64,000 nt of DNA, from contig JASEVX010000112.1 in NCBI GenBank assembly GCA_031761405.1, forward strand, positions 372,001 to 436,000, read 5' to 3'. Source of the DNA: Serripes groenlandicus. Lineage: Eukaryota; Mollusca; Bivalvia; Cardiida; Cardiidae. The position numbers were made by a program, and so were the translations under genes. Of this stretch, positions 62,970-64,000 are shown piece by piece; the first letter of the stretch is position 1; the number at the start of each line of letters is the position of its first letter. The notes under the pieces are model-generated. The model saw only the letters and a program-made list of their open reading frames with translations. It ran no database searches and was not told the DNA's origin.

Positions 62970-63165
62970 AGGTCCAGATAAGGAGGTGTTTGCAGCTCTT
63001 TTCGCCACTATATCTTTATCATTATCCAACCAAAGCATATGATGTGGGTTCTCAAAAGAATCGTCTCATTGAGATGATTCTTTGGAGTACCCACAACATA
63101 GGGTTTGTGTGTCAAATAGGGATTTTAGATCATGCAAAACACCCTTATCTCGAGTTCTGGAAATA
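62970..63165 (+). repeat. Dispersed repeat with central hairpin, second copy
   Basis: Matches 19405-19630 in order, with the AGAATCGTCTCA/TGAGATGATTCT hairpin. Confidence 0.7.
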
Positions 63166-63219
63166 ATCCTAATTGTAAATGCCTTATTTCAACCCTTTTT
63201 GCATATGCAGACACATTAA

Positions 63220-64000
63220 AACAAGAGGGCCATGATGGCCCTTGAATCGCTCACCTGATTTTTTATTTTTTTTCACTTTAGCTATATAAGCCTCGCCCCC
63301 TGGCAGCCATAGTTTCCGACCAATCAACTTGGCTTGAAGGAATCTGATAGAGGGTCACCCTAGGAACATTTCTACAAAATTATTTGAAAATAGGCCAGAT
63401 ACTTTTGGAGGAGAAGATTTTTTAAGTTTTCACTATAGCCATATAATGCAAAATAACCCTGCCTACTGGCGGCCATGTTTTTTGACCAATCAACATGGCT
63501 TGAAGGAATCTGAAAGTGGGTCATCCAAGAAACATTTCTACAAAATCATTTGAAAATCAGCCTGACACTTTCGGAGGAGAAGATTTTTTAAGTTTTCACT
63601 ATAGCCATATAAGGCAAAATATAAGGAAATAGCCCCGCCCCCCCCTGGCGGCCATGTTTTTCGACCAATCAACATGGCTTCAAGGAATCTGATAGAGGGT
63701 CACCCAAGGAACATTTCTACAAAATCATTTGAAAATCAGCCTGACACTTTCGGAGGAGAAGATTTTTTAAGTTTTCACTATAGCCATATAAGGCAAAATA
63801 GCCCCGCCCCCCTGGCGGCCGTGTTTTTTGACCAATCAACATGGCTTGAAGGAATCTGGTAGAGGGTCATCCAAGGAACATTTCTACAAAATTATTTGAA
63901 AATCTGCCAACCAGTTTGGGAGAAGAAGAATTTTGAAGTTTTTTTTTCGTTTCGTTGCCATGGAAACAAGAATTCTGCATGGATCCCAAAAAATTTGAAG
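63220..64000 (-). mobile_element. AGCTCACCTG-family element, cut by the window edge
   Basis: Starts AACAAGAGGGCCATGATGGC. At least four units of ~165 bp (CGACCAATCAACATGGCTT, GAGGGTCACCCAAGGAACAT, CACTTTCGGAGGAGAAGAT) follow up to the edge. Confidence 0.75.

Overview
This is a eukaryotic, AT-rich window dominated by repeats. It is most probably from a bivalve mollusc. That is inferred from the intron-rich gene structure, the abundance of tRNA-derived SINEs and TTAA-flanked MITEs, and tandem-repeat-bearing elements (starting near TTTTTAGCTC and ending near CTCTTGTT) of the kind known from bivalves. No prokaryotic gene organisation is present. Most open frames longer than 60 codons are chance frames inside repeats.

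Two host genes are supported by homology and by matching splice phases. (1) A stomatin gene on the + strand: seven coding exons from 4957 to 31357 rebuild nearly all of a stomatin/band-7 protein; only the short N-terminal exon is missing. (2) An LRAT/NlpC-P60-type acyltransferase gene on the - strand: three coding exons at 62774-62951, 59393-59522 and 43837-43959 give the VIHL strand, the catalytic NCEHF motif and a C-terminal membrane anchor. Its 5' exon lies beyond the right edge.

The most unusual object is an 11,238-bp element at 45397-56634, inserted antisense in the 15.4-kb last intron of the LRAT-like gene. It has near-identical 1.9-kb terminal inverted repeats, 5'-AG...CT-3' ends and a 6-bp GACAAT target duplication. 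It carries an apparently intact Fic-domain gene (49650-50765, motif HPYGDGNGR), a two-exon gene with a PC4-like ssDNA-binding pattern (51152-51759), a 67-codon ORF behind a TATA box (51855-52058) and a C2H2 zinc-finger/basic ORF split by a frame change at an A10 run (52121-52572). No DNA polymerase, integrase, ATPase or capsid gene is visible. The termini resemble Maverick/Polinton elements, so it may be a cargo-bearing, non-autonomous relative. Each TIR carries five copies of a composite ETS/CRE motif.

Repeat layout: 1-6700 TTAA MITEs and SINEs in and around the first stomatin introns; 6718-11162 a Helitron-like outer element broken by several insertions, including a 2.8-kb TIR element at a TTAA site; 11.2-24 kb SINEs, MITEs, a tandem-array element with a nested insertion (15.75-17.71 kb) and a 31-bp minisatellite (18.58-19.09 kb); 24-31 kb the 3' stomatin exons among MITEs and a duplicated 450-bp repeat; 31.4-43.8 kb intergenic tandem-repeat elements; 43.8-64 kb the LRAT-like gene with the Fic element and further nested repeats in its introns.
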